From the NCBI RefSeq assembly GCF_003075435.1, contig NZ_QCZJ01000007.1, forward strand, positions 178,662-242,661: a stretch of DNA of 64,000 bases, in the 5' to 3' direction. Below are positions 1-9,424 of this stretch, one piece after another. Each line of letters starts with the position of its first letter. Positions within the stretch are counted from its first letter, which is position 1. This DNA is from Terrimonas sp. Lineage in GTDB: Bacteria > Bacteroidota > Bacteroidia > Chitinophagales > Chitinophagaceae. The position numbers were made by a program, and so were the translations under genes. The notes beneath the pieces are model-generated. The model saw only the letters and a program-made list of their open reading frames with translations, ran no database searches and was not told the origin of the DNA.

Positions 1-2
1 CC

Positions 3-698
3 TATATTTATTTACCTGCTAATAACAATGAAGGCATCATAAAAGGCACGATACCTGTTAATGAAAAAAGGTTTTCTATTTCAGGGGCTTTCCCTTCAGG
101 CGCTGCGCAATTTGTATTTGAATTAGAGGACACTTTATCTAAACTGAATATATTGCCTGCTCCTCTGCCCAACAAAAACTCATTTGCAATACCTCCTCAA
201 AATATCGCTCCTGCTCATACAGAAACCTCTCCCCCGCTCGATTCTATCATTTTCTGGCTAAACAGGAAGAGTGTAAATCTTTATGCAGAAGCGTTGATCA
301 AAACAATTGGTTTAATTAAAAAAGGTTATAGCAGCACAGATAACGGAATTAATGTTTTAAAAGATTACTGGAAAGAAAAGGGCATTAGCCCAACAGAATT
401 GAATATGTTTGACGGATCGGGGCTTTCTCCTTTAAACAGAACTACCACCCACGCACAGGTACAGTTATTGAAATATGCAAAACAGCAACCCTGGTTCACT
501 TCGTTTTATGAATCGCTGCCCTTATATAACGGAATGAAAATGAAAAGCGGAACCATCACCAACGTAAAAGGATTTACCGGCTATCATACTTCCGCCTCCG
601 GCAAAACATATATATTTTCTTTCCTGGTTAATAATTATAACGGATCAGCAACCGCGCTGGTGAAGAAGATGTATAAGGTGTTGGATAGGGTGAAGTAG
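3..698 (+). CDS. dacB: D-alanyl-D-alanine carboxypeptidase/endopeptidase (PBP4, peptidase S13), 3' part
   Basis: The frame is open from the first bases, so the gene starts before the window and only the C-terminal part is seen. Peptidase S13 enzymes trim or cut peptidoglycan cross-links in the periplasm. Two of the three penicillin-binding motifs are visible: an SxN motif in KSVNLYAEALI, and a KTG-type motif as KSGTITNVKGFTGY. The family signature DGSGLSPLNR lies between them. The SxxK nucleophile motif would lie upstream of the window. A TTG at 153 could be read as a start, but the frame upstream of it continues as plausible protein, so it is internal. The gene is followed at once by a long hairpin. 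Confidence 0.9.
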   Translation, partial: YIYLPANNNEGIIKGTIPVNEKRFSISGAFPSGAAQFVFELEDTLSKLNILPAPLPNKNSFAIPPQNIAPAHTETSPPLDSIIFWLNRKSVNLYAEALIKTIGLIKKGYSSTDNGINVLKDYWKEKGISPTELNMFDGSGLSPLNRTTTHAQVQLLKYAKQQPWFTSFYESLPLYNGMKMKSGTITNVKGFTGYHTSASGKTYIFSFLVNNYNGSATALVKKMYKVLDRVK

Positions 699-752
699 TT
701 TGTGGTTTGTAGTTTATGGAATAACTCAAAACCATAAACAATAAACCACAAA
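699..752. repeat. Long hairpin between convergent genes
   Basis: Two 21-bp arms (699-719 and 732-752) pair at 19 positions around a 12-nt loop. The stem begins one base after the dacB stop and ends just before the end of the convergent DoxX gene. There is no clear T-run, so it may act as a mutual transcription barrier or be a member of the AACCATAAAC-type intergenic repeats also seen near 16.4 kb. Confidence 0.6.
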
Positions 753-756
753 TCCT

Positions 757-1164
757 CTATTTCCCCATTACCCCATCCACGCTTGCCTTGCCTGGACCTA
801 CCAGTAATATTCCGAGAAATATTGCAAGAAACAAGGCTGCTTTTTCGCCTTGTGTAAAAATAGCATTACCATGTGCTTTAAATAAAGCAACCGCCATGGC
901 AATTACCAGCGGTATTACAGTAAACCGTGTAAACAATCCAATCATAACAAAAATAGCACAAAAGAACTCCGCGAAAATTACCATTGCAAGAGAGGTGGTG
1001 CTCCCCAATCCCAGGAAATTCATGAAATTATTTTTCTTCTCAGCAAAATGAACAAGCTTATCATAGCCATGTGGTATCATCATCAGTCCCGCGGTAACGC
1101 GTAATACAAATAAAGCAATGTTAAAAGCCCAGTCGGTATAGCTGGTAGATAAAAGCCGTTTCAT
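757..1164 (-). CDS. DoxX family membrane protein
   Basis: This 135-aa protein is mostly hydrophobic, with about four predicted membrane segments. It opens with the family pattern FVLRVTAGLMMIPHGYDKL, followed by LAMVIFAEFFCAIFVMIGLFTR. DoxX-type proteins are small inner-membrane proteins linked in some bacteria to redox or quinone chemistry, but no specific substrate can be assigned here. The ATG start at 1164 lies about 14 bases downstream of a perfect -7 box TATTTTTG. It is convergent with dacB and divergent from the TPR gene, so it is probably monocistronic. Confidence 0.88.
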   Translation of the reverse strand: MKRLLSTSYTDWAFNIALFVLRVTAGLMMIPHGYDKLVHFAEKKNNFMNFLGLGSTTSLAMVIFAEFFCAIFVMIGLFTRFTVIPLVIAMAVALFKAHGNAIFTQGEKAALFLAIFLGILLVGPGKASVDGVMGK

Positions 1165-1177
1165 TTTTATTTTTTCG

Positions 1178-1185
1178 CAAAAATA
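1178..1185 (-). promoter_or_regulatory. Predicted -7 box (TATTTTTG) of the DoxX gene
   Basis: On the minus strand this reads TATTTTTG, a full match to the Bacteroidota -7 consensus TAnnTTTG, and lies 13 bases upstream of the ATG. No convincing -33 TTTG is seen at the right spacing. Confidence 0.5.
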
Positions 1186-1354
1186 GGCGATACAAACCTT
1201 TTATCCACACCATTATAAAACTGATCTTCACAAAAAAATTGTTAGTAGTATCTTAGCACGGTTTTACTTTAAGAAAATTGTAACAAAAGAGAGAGGAACT
1301 TCGTGCAACGCATGGTTTGATATTTGCGTTTGCCATATAACCCATTACACAATT

Positions 1355-4300
1355 ATGCAAAAACGTTTTATTTTGACCGGCATTGCTTTGGCATCTTTTT
1401 TTGCAGGAGCAAATGCACAGCAAAGCGCCATCCATACCGACCCGGACGCGGCATACAAACAAGCAAAAGAATATTTTCAGAAAGAACAATTCAGCCTGGC
1501 TTACCCGGTTTTCAGGGAGTTAAGCCTGGCTACACGCTCTGCTGATAAAAGCAATAATGGGATTGTATACGATGATATACACTTTTATACTATTGCCTGC
1601 CGCCTGCTGCAAAATGAAAGTGTTGCCGCTGATGCTGCTATAAACTTTATGCAGGTAAACCACAATCCTTCACTAAAGGAAAGAATGAGTTTTTACCTTG
1701 CAGAGTATTATTTCAGAAAAAACGATCTGCGCAATGCGCTTGCATATTACGAACAAACCGGTACCGGCAATTTAAGCAACCGCCAGGTGGCTGATATGAA
1801 ATTTCACCAGGGCTACGCTTATTTTTCCATGAACCAGTATGAAAAAGCTGCTCCCCTGCTGGAAGCAATAGCTAAAAATGCTTCAGACCCCAATTATAAG
1901 GATGCCAATTATTATTATGGCATGGTAGCTTATTCTAAAAAAAATTATAAAGAAGCACAGGCTGCATTTCAGAAAATTGAAAATGATGCCTATTACAGGA
2001 ATATCGTACCGGTATATATTGCCAATATATACTATATGCAGGGGCAAAAAGATAAAGCGCTGAGCTATGGAGAAGATGCCCTGAATAAGCCACAGAACAA
2101 AAAAGATGCTTCAATGGAAGAACTGGTAGGGCACGGTCTTTTTGAAAAAGGAGATTATGCAAAAGCATTACCGCATCTTGAATCTTATGTAAACAAATCA
2201 AAAAAAGTAAGTCGCGAAACATTATATGAATTAAGTTATTGCTACTATAAGGCAAATAACTTACAAAAGGCAGTTGAAGGATTAAAGCAGCTCAGCGGTG
2301 GTGAAGATTCTCTTAGCCAGAATGCCATGTATATATTGGGAGACGCTTACCTTAAACTGGGAGATAAAGCCAATGCAAGAAACGCGTTTTCTTTCGGCGC
2401 TACCAATAATGTAAACCTTTCCCAACGCGAGGTTTCAAAATTCAACTATGCAAAGCTTTCGTACGAATTAGGCTACCAGGATATAGCGCTAAATGAATTC
2501 AGAAAATTTCTTGATGAATACCCCAATTCTGCATATCAGAAAGAAGCCGCGGAAATAGCAGCAGGGCTTCTTGCCAACACCAATAATTACCGCGAAGCGC
2601 TGAACATACTGGAAAAAATACAATCGCCTTCTGATGCCATCAGGAAAATGTATCCCAGGGTACTATACGGCAGGGCAATGGAACTGATAAACGACCAGGA
2701 TCTGAACGGCGCAAAAACATTATTGGATAAAGCATTGAAAGATCCAAACAATGCACCGGTTATCTCTTATGTAAACTTCTGGCAGGGAGAGATCGCTTAT
2801 CGTCAGAACCGGCTGGATGATGCTATTCGCTTTTATAATGATTACCTCAGCAATCCCGGCACACCATCCGGAGAAGTGAGTGCAACGAATGCAAAATATA
2901 ACCTTGGATATTGTTATTACCGCAAAGAGAACTACAGGCAGGCTGTAAACTTTTTTGACCAGATCAGAAATTCCGCGTTAAATGCAAAACCGGTTGAGCA
3001 GGATGCCTATATCCGTGCCGCCGACTGTTATTACATGAATAAGGAATTTGCGAAAGCAAGATCAATGTATGGTACGGTGATCAGCAACTCGTGGGCATCT
3101 GCAGATTATGCAACTTTTCAAACAGCAATGGTGGCAGGCGTAAACAGCTCGGGCGGGAAAATCAATCTTCTAAAAAGCTTTGATAAGAAATTCCCGACTT
3201 CTATGCTGATACCGGATGCTAATCTTGAAATTGCCAAAACATATCTTGCAGATGAAAAATACCGGGATGCAGTGCCCTATTTAAACAATGTTATTAATGC
3301 ACCGGTTGCAGGCAATTTGAAACCGGAAGCGCAACTGAAACTCGGTTTGAGTTATTATAATCTTGATAACAATAATGAAGCGCTTAACCAGTTTAAAAAA
3401 CTGGTATCACAATTTCCCAACTCACCCGAAGCTGAAGAGGCAATTGAAAATGCAAAAGCTATTTACACCGCGGAAGGAAGAACAGAGGAATATGTAAATT
3501 TCATGAAAAGTGTAGGCAGGTCTGTAACGGTGAATGAAGAAGAAAATCTTACTTATAAGGCAGCGGAAAACAAATATATAGACAGGGATTATAATGCAGC
3601 TTTTACAGCGCTCAATAATTATCTTACCAAATTCCCTGACGGAACGCATGCAATAGATGCATGGTTTTTAAGAAGCGAAATTTATAACCAGCGTAAAGAC
3701 TGGAAAAATGCTTCGGCAGGTTATGGGGAAGTAGCGGACCGTGGACCAAGCAGGTATGCGGAAATGGCTGCCTCTACTGCCGGAAGGATATATTATTTTG
3801 AGCTGCAGGACTATCCTAAAGCCGAACAATATTTCACAAAGCTTAAAGAACTGGCAGCAGGTGGCGAAAACCGCCTTGAGGCAATGAGGGGATTATTGCG
3901 CAGCCAGTATCAGCAGAAAAAATGGTTGGATGCGGTGCCTAATGCGCAGGAATTGTTGAAAGAAAAAAATATAAGTGTAGATGATAAGGTGCTGGCATAT
4001 ATGGTAACGGCAAGAAGTCTGCAGGATAAAGGCCAATTCTCTGAAGCAATACAAAACTTCAGGAATGTGGTAAATATTAATAAGGCTTCGTTTGCAGCTG
4101 AAGCAAGGTATGAAATAGCCAATGCATACCTGCAGCTTAATGATTTGAAGAATGCCGATAAAGCGGCATTTGAAACCATTAATAAATCCGGTTCGTACGA
4201 CTTCTGGATTACCAAAGCATATATTTTACTGGGTGATATTTATTTAAAAGAAAAAGATTATTTCAATGCAAAAGCAACATTGCAGAGCGTGGTTGACAAC

Positions 4301-4390
4301 AGCAAAATAACAGAATTGAAGAATGAAGCCAGCGACAAATTAAAAAAGGTAATTACTGAAGAAAAGACAGACAGCAAGATCGGCGGCTGA
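1355..4390 (+). CDS. Large secreted tetratricopeptide-repeat protein
   Basis: This 1011-aa protein starts with a clear signal peptide (MQKRFILTGIALASFFAGANA, predicted cut before QQ). The rest is built of many TPR-like helix pairs, with patterns such as AYFSMNQYEKAAPLLEAI, LGYCYYRKENYRQAVNFF and LGLSYYNLDNNNEALNQF. It is therefore probably a periplasmic or outer-membrane-associated scaffold that holds protein partners; no catalytic domain is seen. The next gene, an outer-membrane barrel, starts 20 bases after its stop, which suggests co-expression and a joint role in the envelope. Pairs of this type occur in Bacteroidota genomes, but I do not recognise a characterised system. Confidence 0.85.
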   Translation: MQKRFILTGIALASFFAGANAQQSAIHTDPDAAYKQAKEYFQKEQFSLAYPVFRELSLATRSADKSNNGIVYDDIHFYTIACRLLQNESVAADAAINFMQVNHNPSLKERMSFYLAEYYFRKNDLRNALAYYEQTGTGNLSNRQVADMKFHQGYAYFSMNQYEKAAPLLEAIAKNASDPNYKDANYYYGMVAYSKKNYKEAQAAFQKIENDAYYRNIVPVYIANIYYMQGQKDKALSYGEDALNKPQNKKDASMEELVGHGLFEKGDYAKALPHLESYVNKSKKVSRETLYELSYCYYKANNLQKAVEGLKQLSGGEDSLSQNAMYILGDAYLKLGDKANARNAFSFGATNNVNLSQREVSKFNYAKLSYELGYQDIALNEFRKFLDEYPNSAYQKEAAEIAAGLLANTNNYREALNILEKIQSPSDAIRKMYPRVLYGRAMELINDQDLNGAKTLLDKALKDPNNAPVISYVNFWQGEIAYRQNRLDDAIRFYNDYLSNPGTPSGEVSATNAKYNLGYCYYRKENYRQAVNFFDQIRNSALNAKPVEQDAYIRAADCYYMNKEFAKARSMYGTVISNSWASADYATFQTAMVAGVNSSGGKINLLKSFDKKFPTSMLIPDANLEIAKTYLADEKYRDAVPYLNNVINAPVAGNLKPEAQLKLGLSYYNLDNNNEALNQFKKLVSQFPNSPEAEEAIENAKAIYTAEGRTEEYVNFMKSVGRSVTVNEEENLTYKAAENKYIDRDYNAAFTALNNYLTKFPDGTHAIDAWFLRSEIYNQRKDWKNASAGYGEVADRGPSRYAEMAASTAGRIYYFELQDYPKAEQYFTKLKELAAGGENRLEAMRGLLRSQYQQKKWLDAVPNAQELLKEKNISVDDKVLAYMVTARSLQDKGQFSEAIQNFRNVVNINKASFAAEARYEIANAYLQLNDLKNADKAAFETINKSGSYDFWITKAYILLGDIYLKEKDYFNAKATLQSVVDNSKITELKNEASDKLKKVITEEKTDSKIGG

Positions 4391-4410
4391 TAATAAACCC
4401 ACCACGTTTA

Positions 4411-6120
4411 ATGCTTATCAAAAAAATGATCAAAATGCAAACAAGAATATATATTACCAGGTTATCCATAATCATAAGCGGTATTTTATTTTTATATACG
4501 TCCGCAAAGGCGCAGGAGCCTTCAAAAAAACAAACTATTGAAATCACTTCATCTTTTAAGCCTACTTTAAAGGATGCCGCAAAAATCAATTTCAATGCTG
4601 CCCCGCCTGTGCCGGATTCAGCCAGGCCAAAATTCAAATACACCATACCTGTAAATAGCCTTGCCCTGGCTTATCAGCCGGCTGCTGTTACTCCGGCAGC
4701 TCTACATATTGATTCAACCGGTAGCTGGTCTGCAACCAATTTTATAAAACTTGGTTATGGTAATTTTCAAACACCATATGCACAGGCAGGATTAACGCTT
4801 GATAATAAGCCTAACTCGTCTCTTAATATACTCGGGCATTATATTTCATCAAAAGGCAGTGCGGTTCCAAGGCAGCAGTATGCTGATGCAGGCGCCAGTG
4901 CTTATGGCAGTACTATTAATGCCAACAACCAGGAACTGTATGGCAAGTTAGGTTTAAGCAACAAAGCGTATTACCTGTATGGATATGATCAAACGGCTTA
5001 TACACACAGCAAGAATGAATTATTACAGCGTTTTTTAGGCATCGATGCAAATATAGGTTTCCGGAATATTGACCCTACCGGTTTTGGATTATTATATCAC
5101 CCGGATATAAAGGTTTCTTTTTTTAACGACAACCACAGCAACAGGGAATTTAATGTGGTAGGCGATGTGCCTCTTGAAAAAAAGATCAGCGACGAATTAA
5201 GCATTAAACTGGGTATTAATGCCGATTACACGCAATTTTCACCTAAGTCCTCACCATCCATCAATAATTTTATTTTTACTGTTCCCATTGCCATTAAGTT
5301 CAAGAATGAGTCACTTAGCATACATGGAGGGGCTATTCCATCCTGGGATAATTCAAACTTCAAGCTCTTGCCTGATCTGATGGCGGATGTAAAACTCAGC
5401 GGCGAAGAAGCCATCCTTCAATTTGGCTGGTTAATGCATTACGATAAAGGCTCTTACCAACGCTGGGCATCTTTAAATCCTTACCTGGCTCTGCCAACCA
5501 CATTATTTAACACAAGAATAAATGAAACCTATGGTGGTTTAAGGGGTACTTTTCTTGAAAAATTCTTCTATAACGCAAAAGTAGGATTGGTACAGTTTTA
5601 CAATATGCCGCTTTTTGTGAATGACTATGCAACCAATATTTTGAATGATGGAAAAACATTTGTAGCATTAAAAGAGGATAAATTAAACGCCTTCCAGATT
5701 CATGGCGAAGCAGGTGTGGTGCAGGCAGAAGATTTTTCGCTGTCAGCAAAATTCAACTGGCTGATGTTTGGCAAACAAAAAACACAGCAGCAACCCTGGG
5801 GAATTATACCAAGAGAGCTCAGTGCTGCGCTCCGCTGGAAAATTTTAAAAGATCTTTGGTTTAAATCTGACCTCTTCTTTTTTGAAGGAGCAAAATATAT
5901 GAACAGGAGCTTAGGATCTGAAACCGCGAGAAGCCCGGTTGATCTGAATGCAGGTCTTGAATTTCGTGTAACAAAGCAATTCAATCTGTGGTTGCAGGCA
6001 AATAATATATTCAATAACACTTACCAGCGCTGGAACCAATATGAAATATACGGCTTTAATATCATGGGTGGAATAGTATTCAATTTTGATAGCTTTACAA
6101 AGCCATTGACCAAACAGTAA
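4411..6120 (+). CDS. Outer-membrane beta-barrel protein without a TonB plug
   Basis: This 569-aa protein has a signal sequence ending near TSAKAQEP, then a short extension with a typical IEITSSFKPTLKDAAKI stretch. A long series of alternating hydrophobic/polar strands follows, ending in FNIMGGIVFNFDSFTKPL. The C-terminal half resembles the barrel of TonB-dependent receptors (LWLQANNIFNNTYQRWN), yet no plug domain is present, so it is not a standard TonB receptor. Starts at 4411, 4426 or 4435 are all possible; the signal peptide fits any of them. It follows the TPR gene by 20 bases and is likely translated from the same transcript, suggesting that the TPR protein docks on this barrel. Confidence 0.78.
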   Translation: MLIKKMIKMQTRIYITRLSIIISGILFLYTSAKAQEPSKKQTIEITSSFKPTLKDAAKINFNAAPPVPDSARPKFKYTIPVNSLALAYQPAAVTPAALHIDSTGSWSATNFIKLGYGNFQTPYAQAGLTLDNKPNSSLNILGHYISSKGSAVPRQQYADAGASAYGSTINANNQELYGKLGLSNKAYYLYGYDQTAYTHSKNELLQRFLGIDANIGFRNIDPTGFGLLYHPDIKVSFFNDNHSNREFNVVGDVPLEKKISDELSIKLGINADYTQFSPKSSPSINNFIFTVPIAIKFKNESLSIHGGAIPSWDNSNFKLLPDLMADVKLSGEEAILQFGWLMHYDKGSYQRWASLNPYLALPTTLFNTRINETYGGLRGTFLEKFFYNAKVGLVQFYNMPLFVNDYATNILNDGKTFVALKEDKLNAFQIHGEAGVVQAEDFSLSAKFNWLMFGKQKTQQQPWGIIPRELSAALRWKILKDLWFKSDLFFFEGAKYMNRSLGSETARSPVDLNAGLEFRVTKQFNLWLQANNIFNNTYQRWNQYEIYGFNIMGGIVFNFDSFTKPLTKQ

Positions 6121-6223
6121 TATAAACCCCAATAACTTACATATGGGCTGCATATATTGCAGCCTTTTATTTATTAAGAAGTATCGGCAATCTGTAATTA
6201 AATACTACCTTAGTCCCGATTTT

Positions 6224-6865
6224 ATGTTTGATATTCTATACAAATATTTGATTCAGAACAGGTCTGTTGCATTACCCGGGTTAGGGACGCTTGAATTGCA
6301 GAAAATTCCTTCTATCAGCAATTTTTCATCCCATGTTATTCTACCACCTTCTTACAAAATAATATTTGACGACACACAGGATACTCCTTCAAAAAACCTG
6401 TTTCAGTATATTACCTCACAAACAGGTTTAACCGAGTGGGAAGCTATCAAACAATTGAACGATTTTTCCTTCAACATAAAAATCGGCTTAAAGGAAGGAA
6501 AAAAAATCACCTGGAAAAAGGTAGGCGAATTCAGTATGGAAGACAATGGCATTACCACGCTGGAGTCTGCTAAAATCGAATACGATTTTATGGAACCTGT
6601 ACCTGCCATAAGAGTAATAAGGAACAATGTTAATCATACCATACTTCGGGGAGATACTGAGGTTAGTGAAAGTTTTTTCAGGCAGGAGGAAGCTGAAACA
6701 ATAACTACAGGAAAAAACAGGAAATGGTGGATAGGTGCAATTGTACTTGGGGCAATCGCGCTGCTTTTAATATTTCTTTACTTATACAATAACGGATTTT
6801 CTGCAAGTGATTTTTTTAACACTTCAAAACCCGTAATTAAAGAAACTCCGGCCACTTACCGGTAA
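6224..6865 (+). CDS. CCDC81-like prokaryotic HU-domain protein with one membrane segment
   Basis: The start was set at ATG 6224 (MFDILYKYLIQNRSVALPG), because the family begins there; an upstream in-frame ATG at 6143 adds an unrelated tail. The first 150 residues match the prokaryotic CCDC81-like HU domains: a VALPGLGTLEL motif, then an IHF/HU-like fold segment (WEAIKQLNDFSFNIKIGLKEG). A single hydrophobic helix spans about residues 168-188 (WWIGAIVLGAIALLLIFLYLY), with a short tail after it. Such proteins in Bacteroidota often carry a C-terminal SPOR domain, which is absent here. The role is unknown; it may link the chromosome or cell-wall machinery to the membrane. Confidence 0.8.
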   Translation: MFDILYKYLIQNRSVALPGLGTLELQKIPSISNFSSHVILPPSYKIIFDDTQDTPSKNLFQYITSQTGLTEWEAIKQLNDFSFNIKIGLKEGKKITWKKVGEFSMEDNGITTLESAKIEYDFMEPVPAIRVIRNNVNHTILRGDTEVSESFFRQEEAETITTGKNRKWWIGAIVLGAIALLLIFLYLYNNGFSASDFFNTSKPVIKETPATYR

Positions 6866-6929
6866 CAGTAACCGGAGCTATCTTTCTTTAATATTATTAT
6901 TGGGTAATAAATGCAACAATTTTCCCCGG

Positions 6930-7505
6930 TTACATGCCCTCCTTACCTTCCGGCCCTTCTGTTCCGGCAAAAGCTTTCTCTATCTTATGCATAAGATTTG
7001 ACACAGGTCCCTGCATTTTATTCGTACGGTCATCAAGACTGTTATCATCTAACATCTCCCCTGCCCCGATAGCCGCAGGCAAATGAGAGAGAATATTTGT
7101 TCTTTGTTCAGTAAACAAATTTTTCACGGAAATTCCCGTGATTTCATTCAGATGCTCTCTTATAACCTGCGTTGCACCAGCAAAAACATGATCAAGCCTT
7201 TTCTTTACCTCATCATTTGTTACGCCTGCATAATCCGCTATTTTAGCAGTCATTTCTTCACTGCCGGCACCAAATACTTCTTCCCGCCATCTGTTAGAAA
7301 AGCTATTGCCGAGTATATTATCGGCTTTTTGTTCATCTCGTGAATATTTATATAGTCCAATTAAAGTAGCAGGAATAGCTGCCTGGGAAAGTTTATCTGC
7401 ATATACTTCCGCAGCAGCAACAATTTCCTGTGTATTAGGGTCAATTTTAGGCAGAGATGGTATGCCATCCCGCTGCGCTAATGTTTGTATAAGATTGAGT
7501 GCCAT
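6930..7505 (-). CDS. Conserved hypothetical cytoplasmic protein
   Basis: A 191-aa protein if the ATG at 7505 is used (MALNLIQTLAQRDGIPSLPKID); a longer reading from 7562 adds an implausible aromatic extension. It is helical and soluble, with a charged C-terminus (GTEGPEGKEGM), and has no signal peptide or recognised catalytic motif. I do not recognise the family. It stands alone on the minus strand, convergent with the HU-like gene and separated from the next upstream gene by a strong terminator hairpin. Confidence 0.7.
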   Translation of the reverse strand: MALNLIQTLAQRDGIPSLPKIDPNTQEIVAAAEVYADKLSQAAIPATLIGLYKYSRDEQKADNILGNSFSNRWREEVFGAGSEEMTAKIADYAGVTNDEVKKRLDHVFAGATQVIREHLNEITGISVKNLFTEQRTNILSHLPAAIGAGEMLDDNSLDDRTNKMQGPVSNLMHKIEKAFAGTEGPEGKEGM

Positions 7506-7592
7506 AAAATAATATTTATAAGTGTTAATGGCAAAACCATACCAAAAAGCAGCAATAACCATCTCAAAAACAATTAATATAATTTAGGCAAA

Positions 7593-7626
7593 CAAAAAAG
7601 CTTCACACCAAGTGAAGCTTTTATTA
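7593..7626 (-). terminator. Rho-independent terminator of the TIM-barrel isomerase gene
   Basis: The 9-bp arms AAGCTTCAC (7598-7606) and GTGAAGCTT (7612-7620) pair perfectly around a 5-nt loop. On the minus strand the stem is followed by a run of six T. It lies just after the stop of the gene ending at 7648. Confidence 0.85.
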
Positions 7627-7647
7627 TTCCGGTGAAGAAATGCTATT

Positions 7648-8592
7648 TTATACTCCCAAAGCCTGCTTTGCAAAAAGCACACATTTTCCAACTTCCTTCA
7701 CAGCATCTGAGCCTTCGGGTATTTTATATTCCAGTTCTATAGAAACAGGTATTTTATATTTCTTTTCCTTCAGCAAATTAAGTATGGCAGGTATGGGCGT
7801 ATTGCCTTCTCCCCAGGCAAGATTTTCACCACCATTTTCTTTTGTTTTACGATCTTTTAAATGCATGGAAGTGATGCGATCGTGTTTTGCCTGTATAAGT
7901 GCCAGCAAGGTTTCTGCAGTATTATTTCCGCCGGCAGCAATATAATGCCCGCAATCAAGATTCATAGAATTGTACGGAGATTGGCTTAATGCAGTATCCC
8001 ATGCGGTATCGGTTGCCTGTGTATGTGCATGATAACCGATATAGACTTTATGCTTAGCTGCGAGTGTGCCTAACCGTTGGGAATGTGCCGGATCTTTAGG
8101 CAGCTCAACGGTAACGGAATTTGCACCCAACGCTTTTGCTGCTTTTAATGCATATTCAATTTCCGCATCGGTATTATTAGGATTTAAAGCGCTGGGTTTA
8201 AAAGCGTAAATGCTAACCCCGGCTTTTTCAAACATTTTACGGATCTCCTTAAATTTTTCCATTGATGCCGAGGCCCGCCATTCAGCAACCTTTGCTTTAT
8301 CTTCCGGGATACCGGCATATTTTTCCGGCGCTTCTCCCATTAGTTCTACCGCGCTCACACCACTATCAATAATAAACTGAAGCAACTGATGAATATCATG
8401 CGGCATACTGCGGTAAGAATAAGTTATTACGCCCACCTGCACGCCCGAAAATTTTGAATTAGGTTTACCAGGCAGGAATAATCCTTTTGAAAAAACAGAT
8501 CCTGAAGTAAGCAACCCCAGGGAAGCCATTGAGCCATTCAATAAAAATGAACGACGTGAAGCATTAAACAATTTATTTTTTTGTGCAGGCAT
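7648..8592 (-). CDS. Secreted sugar phosphate isomerase/epimerase-like TIM-barrel protein
   Basis: This 314-aa protein begins with a twin-arginine-like export signal (ASRRSFLLNGSMASLGLLTSG), so it is probably exported folded. The body is an AP-endonuclease-2/xylose-isomerase type TIM barrel: HQLLQFIIDSGVSAVELMGE near the start, metal-ligand-like DCGHYIAAGG and SMHLKDRK in the middle, and VSIELEYK near the end. Members isomerise or epimerise sugars with a divalent metal. The substrate is unknown. The ATG at 8592 directly precedes the signal peptide, and the gene ends in its own terminator. Confidence 0.82.
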   Translation of the reverse strand: MPAQKNKLFNASRRSFLLNGSMASLGLLTSGSVFSKGLFLPGKPNSKFSGVQVGVITYSYRSMPHDIHQLLQFIIDSGVSAVELMGEAPEKYAGIPEDKAKVAEWRASASMEKFKEIRKMFEKAGVSIYAFKPSALNPNNTDAEIEYALKAAKALGANSVTVELPKDPAHSQRLGTLAAKHKVYIGYHAHTQATDTAWDTALSQSPYNSMNLDCGHYIAAGGNNTAETLLALIQAKHDRITSMHLKDRKTKENGGENLAWGEGNTPIPAILNLLKEKKYKIPVSIELEYKIPEGSDAVKEVGKCVLFAKQALGV

Positions 8593-8686
8593 AAATAAAT
8601 TTTTAAATGAATAGGGTTACTAAGATATGCTTTGTAAACGAAAATAACAGGATATGTGCAAAGAGAAGATATATTATGGCTTATTA

Positions 8687-9424
8687 TTAATCTTTATTTC
8701 TTCCCTTCTCACCAGGATACAACTGTTGAACAATATCACTCTGCCACACTTTTTTTGTTTCAGCGTTTATAACAGATAATCTGCCTGTGAATGCTGCCCC
8801 GGTATCTACATTCCAGACATTAGCGGCATGCATCGGCATATAGCTGTTGAAATTAATAGTAGGCGTATGCCCTATAAATATTTCTTCAAAAAGTTTAAGC
8901 CGTTTGGGATACCATACTGAATCCTCCTGTATCCTGCTATCCATTATTGTTACAGCCACTTCCCACAATGTTCTGTCCCAATAAAAATTGCTTTCATAAC
9001 TCTCCGTCTCCGGGCCATGCATGGATGAAAACCCTGCATGTACAAAGAGCCTGTTCTTATCATCTATATAGTAATTCTGCATCCGGCTAAAAAAAGCAAG
9101 ATGACGTTGCTTTTCATGAACACCTATATTTCTGTAAGCCTCTACGGTAGACTTTCCCCCATGCTGCAGCCAGTATGGGTTGGGGTATTCACCTTTCAGC
9201 CAGGATTCACACCATACATCATGGTTCCCACGAAGAAAAATACAATTACATATTGTGCCCAATTCATCAAGGTATGTTATAACACCCGGTGATTCAGACC
9301 ACCCATCTACGTAATCACCAAGAAAGATCAGCAGATCATCTTTCCTGAAATCAATTACTGTAATCACCTGTTGTAATGCTTTGAGTGCACCATGAATGTC
9401 GCCTACAACAAAAGTTTGAGCCAT
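8687..9424 (-). CDS. ApaH/PP2A-like serine-threonine phosphatase or metallophosphoesterase
   Basis: This 245-aa protein has every metal motif of the calcineurin-like phosphoesterases: GDIHG (8-12), GDYVDGW (36-42), RGNHDVW (around 65-71), HAGF, and GHTPT near the C-terminus. This layout is that of the bacterial PPP group, which includes protein phosphatases and diadenosine tetraphosphatase. The cytoplasmic substrate cannot be told from sequence. There is no signal peptide. A gene-free stretch with a large palindrome lies upstream. Confidence 0.9.
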   Translation of the reverse strand: MAQTFVVGDIHGALKALQQVITVIDFRKDDLLIFLGDYVDGWSESPGVITYLDELGTICNCIFLRGNHDVWCESWLKGEYPNPYWLQHGGKSTVEAYRNIGVHEKQRHLAFFSRMQNYYIDDKNRLFVHAGFSSMHGPETESYESNFYWDRTLWEVAVTIMDSRIQEDSVWYPKRLKLFEEIFIGHTPTINFNSYMPMHAANVWNVDTGAAFTGRLSVINAETKKVWQSDIVQQLYPGEKGRNKD

